A stretch of 10,320 bases of DNA, taken from NCBI GenBank assembly GCA_019348305.1, contig JAHWJQ010000063.1:1-10320 (forward strand), given 5' to 3'. The notes beneath the pieces were generated by a model. It did no database searches and was not told the origin of the DNA. It saw nothing but the letters and a program-made list of their open reading frames with translations. Below, one piece after another: positions 1 to 7,409 of this stretch. The position numbers and the translations under genes were made by a program. Numbering within the stretch: position 1 is the first letter of the stretch; every line of letters starts with the position of its first letter. The stretch is from Actinomycetota bacterium. GTDB lineage: Bacteria > Actinomycetota > Acidimicrobiia > Acidimicrobiales > CADCTF01.

Positions 1-1122
1 GAAGCGGTACACCGTGCCGAACTCGAACATCCGCAAAGGGAGCTCGCGGTAGCTGCGCCCCCTCGACCGGTAGATCAACAGGTGGAAGGGGCAGTTCATG
101 GGCTTCGCGTAGTAGGACGCGCCCTCGAGCTCCATCGGCGGGTACATGTTCTCGGCGAACCACTGCAGGTGTCCGGAGGTCTCGAACAAGCCGGACTTGG
201 CGATGTGGGGGGTGTTGACGAAGCTGTAGCCGGCGGCCTCGTGCCGGCGCCGGGAGTAGTCCTCCATGAGCCGGCGGATGATGCCGCCCTTGGGATGGAA
301 GACGGCAAGGCCGCTTCCGATCTCCGGTGGGAAGGAGAACAGGTCGAGCTCGGCCCCCAGCTTCCGGTGGTCGCGCTTTTCGGCCTCCTCCAGCATCGTG
401 AGGTGCGCCTTGAGACCCTTTTCGTCCTCCCAGGCGGTGCCGTAGATGCGTTGCAGCTGCTGGTTGCGCTCGTCGCCCCGCCAGTAGGCGGCGGCCACCT
501 TCATGAGCTTGAACGCCTTCAACCGGGCGGTGGAGGGAACGTGGGGCCCGCGGCAGAGGTCGACGAAGTCCTCGGAATTGCGATAGGTGGTGACGATGCC
601 GCCGCCTGCCCCCTCGGTGGCGTCGACGCCCTCGATGATCTCGCGCTTGTAGGGCTGGTCGGCGAACAGCTCGAGCCCCTCGTCGACCGAGTGCTCCTCC
701 CGCACGAAGGGTTGGTCGGCCTCCACCAGCTCGCGCATGCGGCCCTCGATCCGCGCCAGGTCGTCGTCGGTGAAAGTCCCGCCACCGGGGAGGTCGAAGT
801 CGTAGTAGAAGCCGTCGTCGATGGGAGGCCCGATGGCGAACTTGGCGCCGGGCCAGAGCTGGGTGACCGCCTGGGCCATGACGTGGGCGGCCGAGTGGCG
901 CAGGACGTGGCGCCCGCGCGGGGAGTCGGCGGTGATGATGGCCACCTCCGCCCCGTCCGGCAGCGGCGCCCCCAGATCGACCTCGGCGCCGTTCACCTCG
1001 GCGGCAATGGCCGCCTTGGCCAGTCGTGACCCGATGGACGCCGCCAGGTCGGCCGCGGTAGCCCCGGCCGGCAACTCACGGGTGGAGCCGTCGGGGAGGC
1101 GGATGGAGATCCGGTCGGCCAT
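1..1122 (-). CDS. thrS: Threonyl-tRNA synthetase, N-terminal 374 residues (C-terminus outside window)
   Basis: Charges tRNA-Thr with threonine in the cytosol. The frame is open from an ATG at 1122 to the window edge, giving 374 residues; the E. coli enzyme has about 642, so the rest of the catalytic core and the anticodon-binding domain lie outside. Visible domains: a TGS domain (about 1-62), the editing domain with HSAAH (H76, H80) and DLCRGPH (C190, H194), and the start of the class II catalytic core. The core shows KPMNCPFH, whose C344 matches the catalytic zinc cysteine, and [14 protein letters not shown], the motif 2 region, at the edge. All expected editing residues are present. A GGGAG sits only two bases before the ATG, a poor Shine-Dalgarno spacing, but the N-terminus fits the family. 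The secreted peptidase gene ends 23 bp upstream, so thrS is probably co-transcribed with it. No T-box-like leader is possible in so short a gap. Confidence 0.97.
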   Translation of the reverse strand, partial: MADRISIRLPDGSTRELPAGATAADLAASIGSRLAKAAIAAEVNGAEVDLGAPLPDGAEVAIITADSPRGRHVLRHSAAHVMAQAVTQLWPGAKFAIGPPIDDGFYYDFDLPGGGTFTDDDLARIEGRMRELVEADQPFVREEHSVDEGLELFADQPYKREIIEGVDATEGAGGGIVTTYRNSEDFVDLCRGPHVPSTARLKAFKLMKVAAAYWRGDERNQQLQRIYGTAWEDEKGLKAHLTMLEEAEKRDHRKLGAELDLFSFPPEIGSGLAVFHPKGGIIRRLMEDYSRRRHEAAGYSFVNTPHIAKSGLFETSGHLQWFAENMYPPMELEGASYYAKPMNCPFHLLIYRSRGRSYRELPLRMFEFGTVYRF

Positions 1123-1145
1123 GGCTCCCGAGGTTACCGGCGGGG

Positions 1146-2375
1146 TCAGCGGGCGGCCCAGCCAGATTCGAGGTCGGCGAGGCCGGCGCCGGCGGTCCTG
1201 CGCAGGGCGGCGTCGACCTGGAAGTCGACACTGCCGGCCACCACCTTGGGCTCGCCCAGGGCTCGGAACAACGCCGTGGGAGCCCCGCGACCCGAGCGCG
1301 ACGCAAGGTAGGAGATGGCCGAGCGGCTTTCGCGGTAGGCCCGCAGGATCTGGGGCTGGGGCCCCGTGGTGAACTCGAAGTCGCGGGGCAGGCGGCCGTC
1401 GCTGCCCTTGGGCTTGCGCTCGCGGGGCGGGCGACCGGTGGCGATCCAGTCGGCGGCACCCTCGTGGACCCATGCCGGGATCTGGGGCCCGGCGATGGGC
1501 GCACCGGCGGCGTGCACCAGCTCGTGCACCAGCGTCTCGACCTGGTAGGCCCGGCCGTAGCCGGAGAGATTGTTGTCCTGGATGTAGATACGGGGCGCCG
1601 TGGTCTCCCACCCGGTGTCGCGGACGGCGCCGTAGGAGACGAAGGCGACGAACTTGTCGAGGTCGAGGGTGGACTGCAGCAGCTTCTCGAGCTCGTCGGT
1701 GGAGCCCGGAAGGATGAGGGGGATTCGCTCCGACCAGGGCTGGTCCCAGCGGTCCCGGAGCACGGCCAGGGCCTCCTCGGCAATACCGGCCAGAGCTTTG
1801 GCCCGCTCGGCCTGAGCAGGGTGGTAGATGGTCAAGAAGTGCTCACCGGCCAACGCTTCGACGGGCCCGAAGTCCCACAGGCCCCTGAACGTGTCGACTC
1901 CGAGGGCGGCGAGGTCGTCGTCGCCGGCGACGTACCAGCGGCGGTCGCGCTGGACGAAGCTCAGCCAGAGGCTGTCGACGGCATCACGGTCGTCGTAGTC
2001 CCGGAAACGCAGCCGCTGGCGCGTCTCGGGCAGGAAGACGGGCCCGCCGTAGCGCTTGTCGAGGCCGGCGGAGAGGTCGCCGGTGTCTTCGAGGCGGGCC
2101 TGCAACTCGTAGCGCTCGAGCGGGAGCGACCGCAGCCCTTCGAAGGACCGACTCTGGGCTTCGCGGAACGAGGCCGGCGCCTGGGGGTCCACGGTGGCCA
2201 ACCAGCCGGCGCGGTCGCCGTTGGCTAGGGCAGCGACCCGGGCGTCGAGCACCGCCTGGACGGCAGCCAGGCGGTCGTCGCCGGCCTGGGCCGCCCGGGC
2301 GGGATGCTGGGGGGCGGCGGCGGTCGCCGCCGCCGCGGCCAGTAGCGCTAGGGCGACAAGCGCTCTGGAGCCCAT
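1146..2375 (-). CDS. Secreted zinc metallopeptidase, peptidase MA-like (gluzincin type)
   Basis: About 409 residues, probably exported or membrane-anchored by an N-terminal Ala/Leu-rich signal peptide (about residues 4-30). A domain rich in charged residues follows (about 35-175), resembling a small associated domain often found before such peptidases. The C-terminal half has HELVH at 284-288 and a downstream HEGAADW at 304-310 whose glutamate (E305) would be the third zinc ligand. This HExxH plus E arrangement is typical of the peptidase MA / M1-like gluzincins. Substrate is unknown. Two in-frame ATGs lie close together (2381 and 2375). I chose 2375 because a GGAAGG sequence lies about 7 bases before it but directly abuts the 2381 ATG. 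Either start lies inside the 3' end of pdxH (28 or 34 bp overlap), so translation is probably coupled. The stop is 23 bp before thrS. Family assignment rests on motifs only. Confidence 0.85.
   Translation of the reverse strand: MGSRALVALALLAAAAATAAAPQHPARAAQAGDDRLAAVQAVLDARVAALANGDRAGWLATVDPQAPASFREAQSRSFEGLRSLPLERYELQARLEDTGDLSAGLDKRYGGPVFLPETRQRLRFRDYDDRDAVDSLWLSFVQRDRRWYVAGDDDLAALGVDTFRGLWDFGPVEALAGEHFLTIYHPAQAERAKALAGIAEEALAVLRDRWDQPWSERIPLILPGSTDELEKLLQSTLDLDKFVAFVSYGAVRDTGWETTAPRIYIQDNNLSGYGRAYQVETLVHELVHAAGAPIAGPQIPAWVHEGAADWIATGRPPRERKPKGSDGRLPRDFEFTTGPQPQILRAYRESRSAISYLASRSGRGAPTALFRALGEPKVVAGSVDFQVDAALRRTAGAGLADLESGWAAR
2313..2334. repeat. Perfect 10-bp GC inverted repeat inside the peptidase signal-peptide codons
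   Basis: Left arm GGCGGCGGCG (2313-2322), two-base centre, right arm CGCCGCCGCC (2325-2334). In the minus-strand mRNA it lies about 40-60 bases after the peptidase start. It arises from a run of GCG alanine codons followed by a run of GCC codons. It may simply reflect the Ala-rich signal peptide, or it could form a stable mRNA hairpin. Confidence 0.6.
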
Positions 2376-2920
2376 CCCCATCCCTTCCGGATGTAGCGAA
2401 TGCGGTCGTGCAGCCGGTCCTCGCCGTGCTGCCAGAACTCGATCGTTGCCGGGACCACCCGGTAGCCGCCCCAGTGCTGGGGTCGGGGGACGTCGTCAGC
2501 GGCGAACCGCTCGCTCGCCGCCGCCAGCGCCGCGTCGAGCACCTGGCGGGAGGCGATCACCTGCGACTGCTCCGAAGCCCAGGCAGCCAACTGGCTGCCG
2601 CGGGGCCGAGTGGCCCAGTAGGCGTCGGACTCGGCCTCGGCCAGCAGCTCGACCGGCCCGCTCACCCGCACCTGGCGGTGAGGTGCCCAGTGGAACACGA
2701 GCGCGGCGCGCGGGTTGACCGCCAGGTCGCGGCCCTTGGGGCTGGTGCGGTTGGTGTGGAACACGAAGCCTGTGGCGCTGGCACCTTTGAGCAGGATCAT
2801 CCGGGCGCTGGGCCCGCCGTCGGGCGAGGCGGTGGCCAGGCAGGCGGCGTCGGTACCGGCGTCGGCGTGCCAGGTGCGAAAAGCGGCGATCGGGTCGGGA
2901 CCAAGGTCTTCGAGTTCCAC
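2348..2920 (-). CDS. pdxH: Pyridoxamine/pyridoxine 5'-phosphate oxidase
   Basis: FMN-dependent enzyme that oxidises pyridoxamine or pyridoxine phosphate to pyridoxal phosphate, the last step of de novo and salvage B6 synthesis, in the cytosol. It has 190 residues against about 218 in E. coli; the difference is mainly a shorter N-terminus. Family blocks in order: SARMILLKG (38-46), FVFHTNRTSPKGRDL (52-66), NPRAALVFHWAPHRQVRVSG (69-88), RPRGSQLAAWASEQSQVI (105-122), HWGGYRV (149-155), and the C-terminal IEFWQHGEDRLHDR with H171 and R173, which match the substrate-binding residues of E. coli PdxH. The start is GTG at 2920, with AAGG five bases upstream, and the mshC stop is only 5 bp before it. 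The 3' end overlaps the start of the secreted peptidase gene. The gene sits in the mshC-thrS run; the metabolic link is loose (both PLP and cysteine serve amino-acid metabolism). Confidence 0.95.
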   Translation of the reverse strand: MELEDLGPDPIAAFRTWHADAGTDAACLATASPDGGPSARMILLKGASATGFVFHTNRTSPKGRDLAVNPRAALVFHWAPHRQVRVSGPVELLAEAESDAYWATRPRGSQLAAWASEQSQVIASRQVLDAALAAASERFAADDVPRPQHWGGYRVVPATIEFWQHGEDRLHDRIRYIRKGWGWAPERLSP

Positions 2921-2925
2921 CGGCC

Positions 2926-4098
2926 TTACAGCTCGACGCCTAGGAGAGCGGCCGCCTCGCCCACCGGGCGCCCGGCAGCGGCAGCCAGGTCCACAGCAGC
3001 GAGCGCAGTGGGGGTGTCCAAATCGTCGTCGAGCGCCCCCCGGACCGCCTCCAGAACCGCGCTACCACCAGAGACGGAACCGGCCAGACGCCATCGCTCG
3101 AGTCGCTCGGCCGCCCGGGGGAGCAGGTCGGCCGTCCAGTCCCATGGGTGGCGGTAATGGTGGGCGAGCACGGCCAAGCGGATGGCGGCGGGCTCCCATT
3201 CCTTCAACAGGTCGCTCACGAACACGAGGTTGCCGAGGGACTTGGACATCTTGGTGCCCTGGTAGCTCACCAGCGGCGCGTGCAGCCAGTGGCGTACGAA
3301 CGGCTCCCCCGTAGCCGCCTCCGACTGGGCGGACTCGCATTCGTGGTGCGGGAAGATCAGGTCGGTGGCGCCACCGTGCAGGTCGATGGTGGTGCCCAAC
3401 TCCCGCAGAGCGAGCGCCGAGCACTCGATGTGCCAACCGGGTCGCCCCCGGCCCCACAGCGACTCCCACGCCGGCTCGTCGGGCGCCGACGGCTGCCACA
3501 ACACGAAGTCGAGGGGGTCACGCTTGACCGGGTCGTCCGGGCGGCCCCCGTTCTCTGCGGCCAGCCGCAGCATCGCCGGGCGGTCGAGGTGAGAGATCTT
3601 GCCGAACCCCTCGAAGCTGGCCACGGAGAAGTAGACCGAGCCGCCGGCCTGGTAGGCGTGGCCGGCGTCGAGGACCATGCCGATGAAGCCGAGGATGTCG
3701 GGGATGGCCGAGGTGGCGCGGGGCTCGCTGAAGGGCTCCAGCAGGTTGAGGGCCCTCATGCAGGAGTCGAAGCGGGCCATCTCCTCGGCCGCCAGGTCGA
3801 GGTAGAAGACCTCGAGCTGGCGGGCCTTGGCGAACAGCGGGTCGTCGATGTCGGTGATGTTGCGAACGCACTGGGTGCGATGGCCGCGGTCACGGAGCCG
3901 GCGCTGCAGCACGTCGTACAGGAGGTAGGTGGCGGCGTGGCCGAGGTGGGCGGAGTCGTAGGGGGTGATGCCGCAGGTGTACATCTTCACCCTCTGGCCC
4001 GGCTCGAAGGGCACGACCGCCTGGCGGGCGGTGTCGTACAGCCGCATCCCTCGAGACGCCTTGCCCGCCGAAGCGGCTGGGTGTGAGCCGGATCGCAT
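2926..4098 (-). CDS. mshC: Mycothiol biosynthesis cysteine ligase MshC
   Basis: ATP-dependent ligation of cysteine to glucosaminyl-inositol (GlcN-Ins), the third step of mycothiol synthesis, in the cytosol. It has 390 residues; M. tuberculosis MshC has about 414. The protein is a cysteinyl-tRNA-synthetase relative lacking the C-terminal tRNA-binding region. It shows CGITPYDSAHLGHAATY (42-58) with the zinc cysteine C42 and the HIGH-type HLGH (51-54), NITDIDDPLF (80-89), GRPGWHIECSALAL (218-231, C226), LIFPHHE (247-253), KMSKS (283-287) and a terminal DDLDTPTALAAVD...LLGVEL. The phrases PYDxxHLGHAATY and RPGWHxEC, and the short C-terminus, point to MshC rather than CysS. The ATG at 4098 has no obvious Shine-Dalgarno. 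An internal ATG at 4047 (residue 18) is an alternative, but known MshC proteins carry a similar stretch of about 20 residues before the RLYD segment. Mycothiol replaces glutathione in Actinobacteria, so this gene is the best taxonomic pointer in the window. Confidence 0.92.
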   Translation of the reverse strand: MRSGSHPAASAGKASRGMRLYDTARQAVVPFEPGQRVKMYTCGITPYDSAHLGHAATYLLYDVLQRRLRDRGHRTQCVRNITDIDDPLFAKARQLEVFYLDLAAEEMARFDSCMRALNLLEPFSEPRATSAIPDILGFIGMVLDAGHAYQAGGSVYFSVASFEGFGKISHLDRPAMLRLAAENGGRPDDPVKRDPLDFVLWQPSAPDEPAWESLWGRGRPGWHIECSALALRELGTTIDLHGGATDLIFPHHECESAQSEAATGEPFVRHWLHAPLVSYQGTKMSKSLGNLVFVSDLLKEWEPAAIRLAVLAHHYRHPWDWTADLLPRAAERLERWRLAGSVSGGSAVLEAVRGALDDDLDTPTALAAVDLAAAAGRPVGEAAALLGVEL

Positions 4099-4176
4099 GT
4101 GGTGCCATGTTCGCGCCGGGGCCAGCCAATCAAGATCCAGGCGGATGCTCCGGCCGTCGCGGGGGGTGCCCAGGGG
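4099..4176 (-). other. Short intergenic gap between glycosyltransferase and mshC
   Basis: 78 bp. I see no convincing hairpin followed by a T-run and no clear promoter hexamers. It is either a spacer within an operon or the site of a promoter I cannot recognise. Confidence 0.4.
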
Positions 4177-5475
4177 TCATGACAGGAGGTACCACCGGGC
4201 GAAGAAGGACGTCATGAGCCCCAGCCCGGCCGCGCTTGCCGCCAGCACCGCGACGCGAGCGGGCCACGGCCGGTCGGCCAGGGCGGCACCAGCAACGGCG
4301 AAGCAGGGGAAGGCGGGCAGCAGGTAGCGGCCCATGGCGAGGAAGTCCGAGGACGTGAGCAGCGGCGCCCCGACCAGCAGGGCCGTGTAGGCGCCGTAGG
4401 CCCAGCCGAAGCGGCGGACGATGGCGGGGATGAGCGCGACTGCTCCGATCGAGAGCAGCCCCTGGAGCGTGAGCACGACGTTCACGACCGTCCACCCGTG
4501 GCCGGCCAAGCGGCGGAAGTAATCGACCATCAAGAGGGCGTCAGGACCGAGGTGTCGGTTCCAGCCCTCGGCCCGCTCCACTTTCGTGAAAGCCAGCGGC
4601 TCCCCGAAGCGCCACCACAAGAGGCCGCAGAAGGCGGCAAAGCCCAACGCGGAGAGGCCGACCGTGCAGTCCCGCCAACGGAAGCGGCTCAGGTCGAGGC
4701 GGCGAGGGAGCAGGTCGATCCGTCTGACGGCGTCGCCGCGCCCGGACCAGACAAGGGCCCCGAGGCTGCCTGGGAGGGCCCCACGAAGCTCGAAGGCACG
4801 CAGGAGCAACCCGACGACCACGGCCACGCCGACAGGTCGGGCGGCGGCGGCCAGGGCACCGACGACAGCGGCCAGCAGCAGTCGCCGCTGCTCGACGAGC
4901 ACGAAGGCACCCAGTGCGGCGGCAGCGAAGAGCGCGTCGGAGTAGACGGCGCCGAAGAGGAAGTAGGCGAACGGATAGAGGACGAGGAGCAGCACGCTGG
5001 CCCTGGCCGCCCGCTCGCCCTGGGCGGAGCGGCACCACCGGTAGAAGAGCCACACGTAAGTGGCTCCGGCCGCACAGCTGATCAGTACGCCGGCGAGAAT
5101 GAGGTCCCTCACGGCGAAGCCGACGGCGCGCATCGCGAGCGGGTAGGCCGGGAAGAACGCGACGGCCGATTGTCTCCCCGGCCCGTCGTAGTAGTAGCCG
5201 TCGTTCGCAATGTGCCAGTACCACCCGGTGTCCCACCGGGCGAAGGTCCCGAGCCACGGATGGTCGGGCCATCGGTGGGGTTGTACGGTCGAAGGCAGGT
5301 ACCTCCACGAGAGCTGCGCCACCACGAACACGCCCAAGAGGACCGCGACGTAGGTCGTCAACGCGAAGGTGACGCCCGCTCCGTCTCCCGTAGCGCGCCG
5401 ACCACTCGTCAGGACCGGGCGCCGGGTCCCGTTGACATCACCGGCGGATCCAGCCAGAGGCGGCGTCACGGACAT
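4177..5475 (-). CDS. Polytopic membrane glycosyltransferase, PIG-V (GT76)-like mannosyltransferase
   Basis: 432 residues with roughly eight to ten hydrophobic segments (for example 36-55, 122-145, 160-195, 199-226, 270-288, 328-352, 360-375, 385-400, 405-425). Signature segments of bacterial PIG-V-like enzymes are present: FARWDTGWYWHIANDGYY (78-95), whose aspartate D82 in the first extracytoplasmic loop is the likely catalytic acid position of GT-C enzymes; AFFPAYPLAMR (106-116); YSDALF (178-183); ARPVGV (212-217) and MGRYLLPAFP (381-390). It probably transfers a hexose from a polyprenyl-phosphate donor to a lipid or cell-envelope acceptor; the acceptor is unknown. The start is ATG at 5475 with no clear ribosome-binding site. 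The gene is divergent from the response regulator across 138 bp and 78 bp upstream of mshC, with no evident terminator in that gap, so read-through into the mshC run is possible. Confidence 0.85.
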   Translation of the reverse strand: MSVTPPLAGSAGDVNGTRRPVLTSGRRATGDGAGVTFALTTYVAVLLGVFVVAQLSWRYLPSTVQPHRWPDHPWLGTFARWDTGWYWHIANDGYYYDGPGRQSAVAFFPAYPLAMRAVGFAVRDLILAGVLISCAAGATYVWLFYRWCRSAQGERAARASVLLLVLYPFAYFLFGAVYSDALFAAAALGAFVLVEQRRLLLAAVVGALAAAARPVGVAVVVGLLLRAFELRGALPGSLGALVWSGRGDAVRRIDLLPRRLDLSRFRWRDCTVGLSALGFAAFCGLLWWRFGEPLAFTKVERAEGWNRHLGPDALLMVDYFRRLAGHGWTVVNVVLTLQGLLSIGAVALIPAIVRRFGWAYGAYTALLVGAPLLTSSDFLAMGRYLLPAFPCFAVAGAALADRPWPARVAVLAASAAGLGLMTSFFARWYLLS

Positions 5476-5493
5476 ACTGGATCATCACCGGCC

Positions 5494-5506
5494 CTGCCCG
5501 GGGCAG
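5494..5506. promoter_or_regulatory. 13-bp palindrome upstream of the glycosyltransferase start
   Basis: CTGCCC-G-GGGCAG is a perfect 6-bp inverted repeat around one base, 19-31 bp upstream of the divergent glycosyltransferase ATG. The loop is too small for a good RNA hairpin over the full arm length, so a protein-binding site is more likely than a terminator. The binding protein is unknown. Confidence 0.3.
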
Positions 5507-5511
5507 AGGGG

Positions 5512-5541
5512 ATTCTTGAGCATTCTTGAGCATCCTCAGTT
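5512..5541 (+). promoter_or_regulatory. Tandem 10-bp direct repeats, candidate response-regulator operator
   Basis: Two perfect adjacent copies of ATTCTTGAGC (5512-5521 and 5522-5531) are followed by a degenerate third copy (ATCCTCAGTT, 5532-5541). The spacing is about one helical turn. OmpR/PhoB-family regulators typically bind head-to-tail direct repeats with 10-11 bp periodicity, and this site is 72-102 bp upstream of such a regulator gene, in the divergent intergenic region. Autoregulation and control of the divergent glycosyltransferase are inferences. Confidence 0.45.
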
Positions 5542-5613
5542 CCCGCCACGACGTTCGAAGCCTGATGTGTCACGAGCCGCCGGCCTGTCGGCGTTTGCGG
5601 CAGGCTTTGGGAT

Positions 5614-6297
5614 GTGGCCAGTGGTTTCGAACACCCCCGCGTACTGCTGGTGGAAGACGACGACGCGGTGCGCGAAGGCGTGGCAGCGGCCCTGACCGCC
5701 AACGGCTACGAGGTCGTCGCCCTGGCCGATGGGACGGGAGTAGGGGAGGCGATGCGACTTCGGCCTGCCGACGTTGCCGTCCTCGACGTCAGTCTTCCTA
5801 CCGGCCCGGACGGATTCGCCATCGCGGCAGGGTTGCGGGGCGACCGGGGGACGCCGGTGATCTTCCTCACCGCCGCCGACGCCGAGGAAGATCGCCTTCG
5901 TGGCTTCGACCTCGGGGCCGACGACTACGTGGTGAAGCCGTTTTCCGTCCGCGAGCTGATGGCCCGACTCCAGGTCGTGCTGCGCCGCGCCGGCATAGCC
6001 GGCGGATCTTCCCTTCGTGTGCGAGACGTCGTCATCGACCTCGTCGATCGCGAAGTCCGCCGGGCCGGGGCGCTCGTGCCGCTGACCCCGCTCGAGTTCG
6101 ACATCCTGGCGGCGCTCGCGAGCACACCAGGACGGGCGTGGTCGAAACGCCAGCTCCTCGCGCACGTCTGGGGCCTCGAACGCTACGCGCCCCATCTCGT
6201 GGAGGTTCACGTCAGCTCGCTTCGCCGCAAGATCGAACAGCACGGGAACCGGCTGCTCTCCACCGCCCGTGGCGTCGGCTACGTGGTCTCTCCATGA
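5614..6297 (+). CDS. OmpR/PhoB-family DNA-binding response regulator
   Basis: 227 residues, full length. The N-terminal receiver domain (about 8-123) has the acidic cluster E14-D15-D16-D17, the phosphoacceptor D58 in AVLDVSLP, the switch threonine T86 (IFLTAAD) and K108 in the VVKPF motif. The C-terminal winged-helix domain (about 133-226) carries LTPLEFDILAAL (157-168), LLAHVWG (181-187), VEVHVSSLRRKIE (196-208) and the terminal ARGVGYVV wing. All phosphorelay residues are intact. The start is GTG at 5614: a TGA stop in frame 51 bp upstream and the absence of other good starts support it, although the Shine-Dalgarno is weak. Its stop overlaps the kinase start as ATGA. The tandem repeats upstream are its most likely target. 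The signal and regulon are not evident from the window. Confidence 0.95.
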   Translation: MASGFEHPRVLLVEDDDAVREGVAAALTANGYEVVALADGTGVGEAMRLRPADVAVLDVSLPTGPDGFAIAAGLRGDRGTPVIFLTAADAEEDRLRGFDLGADDYVVKPFSVRELMARLQVVLRRAGIAGGSSLRVRDVVIDLVDREVRRAGALVPLTPLEFDILAALASTPGRAWSKRQLLAHVWGLERYAPHLVEVHVSSLRRKIEQHGNRLLSTARGVGYVVSP

Positions 6298-7409
6298 CAG
6301 CGAGCCGCAAGGGCGTCGTCGAGCGCTGGATTTCGAGCGTCTTGCTGGCCCGGCCGCGGGGTGCGGCCACCCGCGCCGCGGTCGTGGCGGTGTCCACCGC
6401 TGCGGTCTTCGGGATCGGAGTGGTCGACTACGTCTCCGGTCAGAGGCTGTCGCTCGCCATCTTCTACCTGTTGCCGGTGATGGTCGTCGCCACCTTGGTC
6501 GGCAGTACCGCTGCCTACCTGCTCGCCATCGAGAGCGCGGTGGTGTCGGTTGCCGCCGAAGCCCTGCTCCAGCAGCACCCCGGTGTCGCCGCATCCGCCG
6601 CCAACGGCGCCGTTCGCGCCGCCACTCTGTCGGTGGTGGTAGTCCTCCTTACCGCGCTACGGCATTCGGTCGCCGAAGCCGAGACTTCGAGCCAGTCGGC
6701 AAAAGCGTTCCTCTCCACCGCCGCCCATCAACTGCGCACCCCCGTCACGGGGCTCGTCGTCACTGCCGAAGCCGTGGTGGCCGAGCCAGATCCCGCTCGG
6801 CGGGCCCGCCTCGCCGACACGCTCGCCGTTTCGACGGCCAGGGTGTCCCGGCTCTTGGGCCTGCTCCTCCACGTCGCCCGGCTCGACCAGGGAGGTGCCC
6901 TGCAACTCCGTCCCACGCGGCTCGACGAGATCGTGGAGCGTGAGGTGGAACTCGTAGCCCTGCGTCATCCGGAGGTCACCGTCCGCCTCGAGGACCAGCA
7001 CGTCCCCCTGGTACCACTCGACGGCCACGGCCTCGGAGAAGCCGTGGCCAACCTCTTGGACAACGCCGTCCGCCACGCACGAAGCGTCGTCAACGTCGTC
7101 GTCTACTCCGAGAGCGGTCAGCTCCTCCTCACAGTCGTCGACGACGGTCCAGGCGTCCCCTTCGGAGCAGAGGAAGTCATCTTCGACCGCTTCGTCAGTC
7201 TCGACGGCTGCGGCGGTAGCGGGCTCGGTCTGGCCATCGCCCGCGCCGCTGTCCAAGCGCACGGCGGGTCGCTGGTGTACCGGGCCGGCGGGTTCCACTT
7301 GCAGATTCCCATCCCCGTGGCCGGACGAAGGACCGACCGTCCGGGAGAGCCAGATCTGAGCGCGGCAGGCGACGGCCTGCCGGCTGTCACGGCAGAGAGA
7401 TGCCGGTGA
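6294..7409 (+). CDS. Membrane sensor histidine kinase, partner of the upstream regulator
   Basis: 371 residues. The ATG at 6294 overlaps the regulator's TGA (ATGA), so the two are translationally coupled. The open frame extends far upstream of this ATG, but that part lies inside the regulator gene in another frame and is not coding. The N-terminus has about four hydrophobic segments (28-44, 52-70, 72-90, 108-122) with little extracytoplasmic sequence, so it probably senses within the membrane or in the cytoplasm. The HisKA domain has AAHQLRTP with the phosphorylated H145. The HATPase domain has the N-box VANLLDNAVRH (251-261), G1 VVDDGPGVP (281-289), F-box IFDRF (296-300) and G2 GSGLGLAIARA (308-318). 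A 30-residue polar tail (343-371) follows the last strand and is encoded by DNA that includes a hairpin and the overlap with npdG. Confidence 0.94.
   Translation: MTASRKGVVERWISSVLLARPRGAATRAAVVAVSTAAVFGIGVVDYVSGQRLSLAIFYLLPVMVVATLVGSTAAYLLAIESAVVSVAAEALLQQHPGVAASAANGAVRAATLSVVVVLLTALRHSVAEAETSSQSAKAFLSTAAHQLRTPVTGLVVTAEAVVAEPDPARRARLADTLAVSTARVSRLLGLLLHVARLDQGGALQLRPTRLDEIVEREVELVALRHPEVTVRLEDQHVPLVPLDGHGLGEAVANLLDNAVRHARSVVNVVVYSESGQLLLTVVDDGPGVPFGAEEVIFDRFVSLDGCGGSGLGLAIARAAVQAHGGSLVYRAGGFHLQIPIPVAGRRTDRPGEPDLSAAGDGLPAVTAERCR
7363..7382. terminator. 8-bp GC hairpin just after the npdG stop, inside the kinase gene
   Basis: CGGCAGGC (7363-7370), loop GACG, GCCTGCCG (7375-7382) form a perfect 8-bp stem with a tetraloop. 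On the minus strand it begins 4 bases after the npdG stop codon, a typical terminator position. There is no T-run, as is common for actinobacterial hairpin terminators. On the plus strand it lies within the last codons of the histidine kinase. Terminator function is inferred. Confidence 0.45.

Noticed and set aside
82..1029. Long plus-strand open frame opposite thrS, and similar frames opposite mshC, the glycosyltransferase and the peptidase
   Set aside because: High GC content makes long antisense frames common. Their translations are low-complexity and show no family motifs, while the minus-strand genes are clear.
2926..4098. Cysteinyl-tRNA synthetase (cysS)
   Set aside because: It is too short and lacks the C-terminal tRNA-binding region, and the active-site phrases match MshC better.
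5526..6293. Extended N-terminus of the histidine kinase
   Set aside because: This stretch lies in an alternate frame of the response regulator and is Arg/Pro-rich shadow sequence; the ATGA overlap gives a natural start at 6294.
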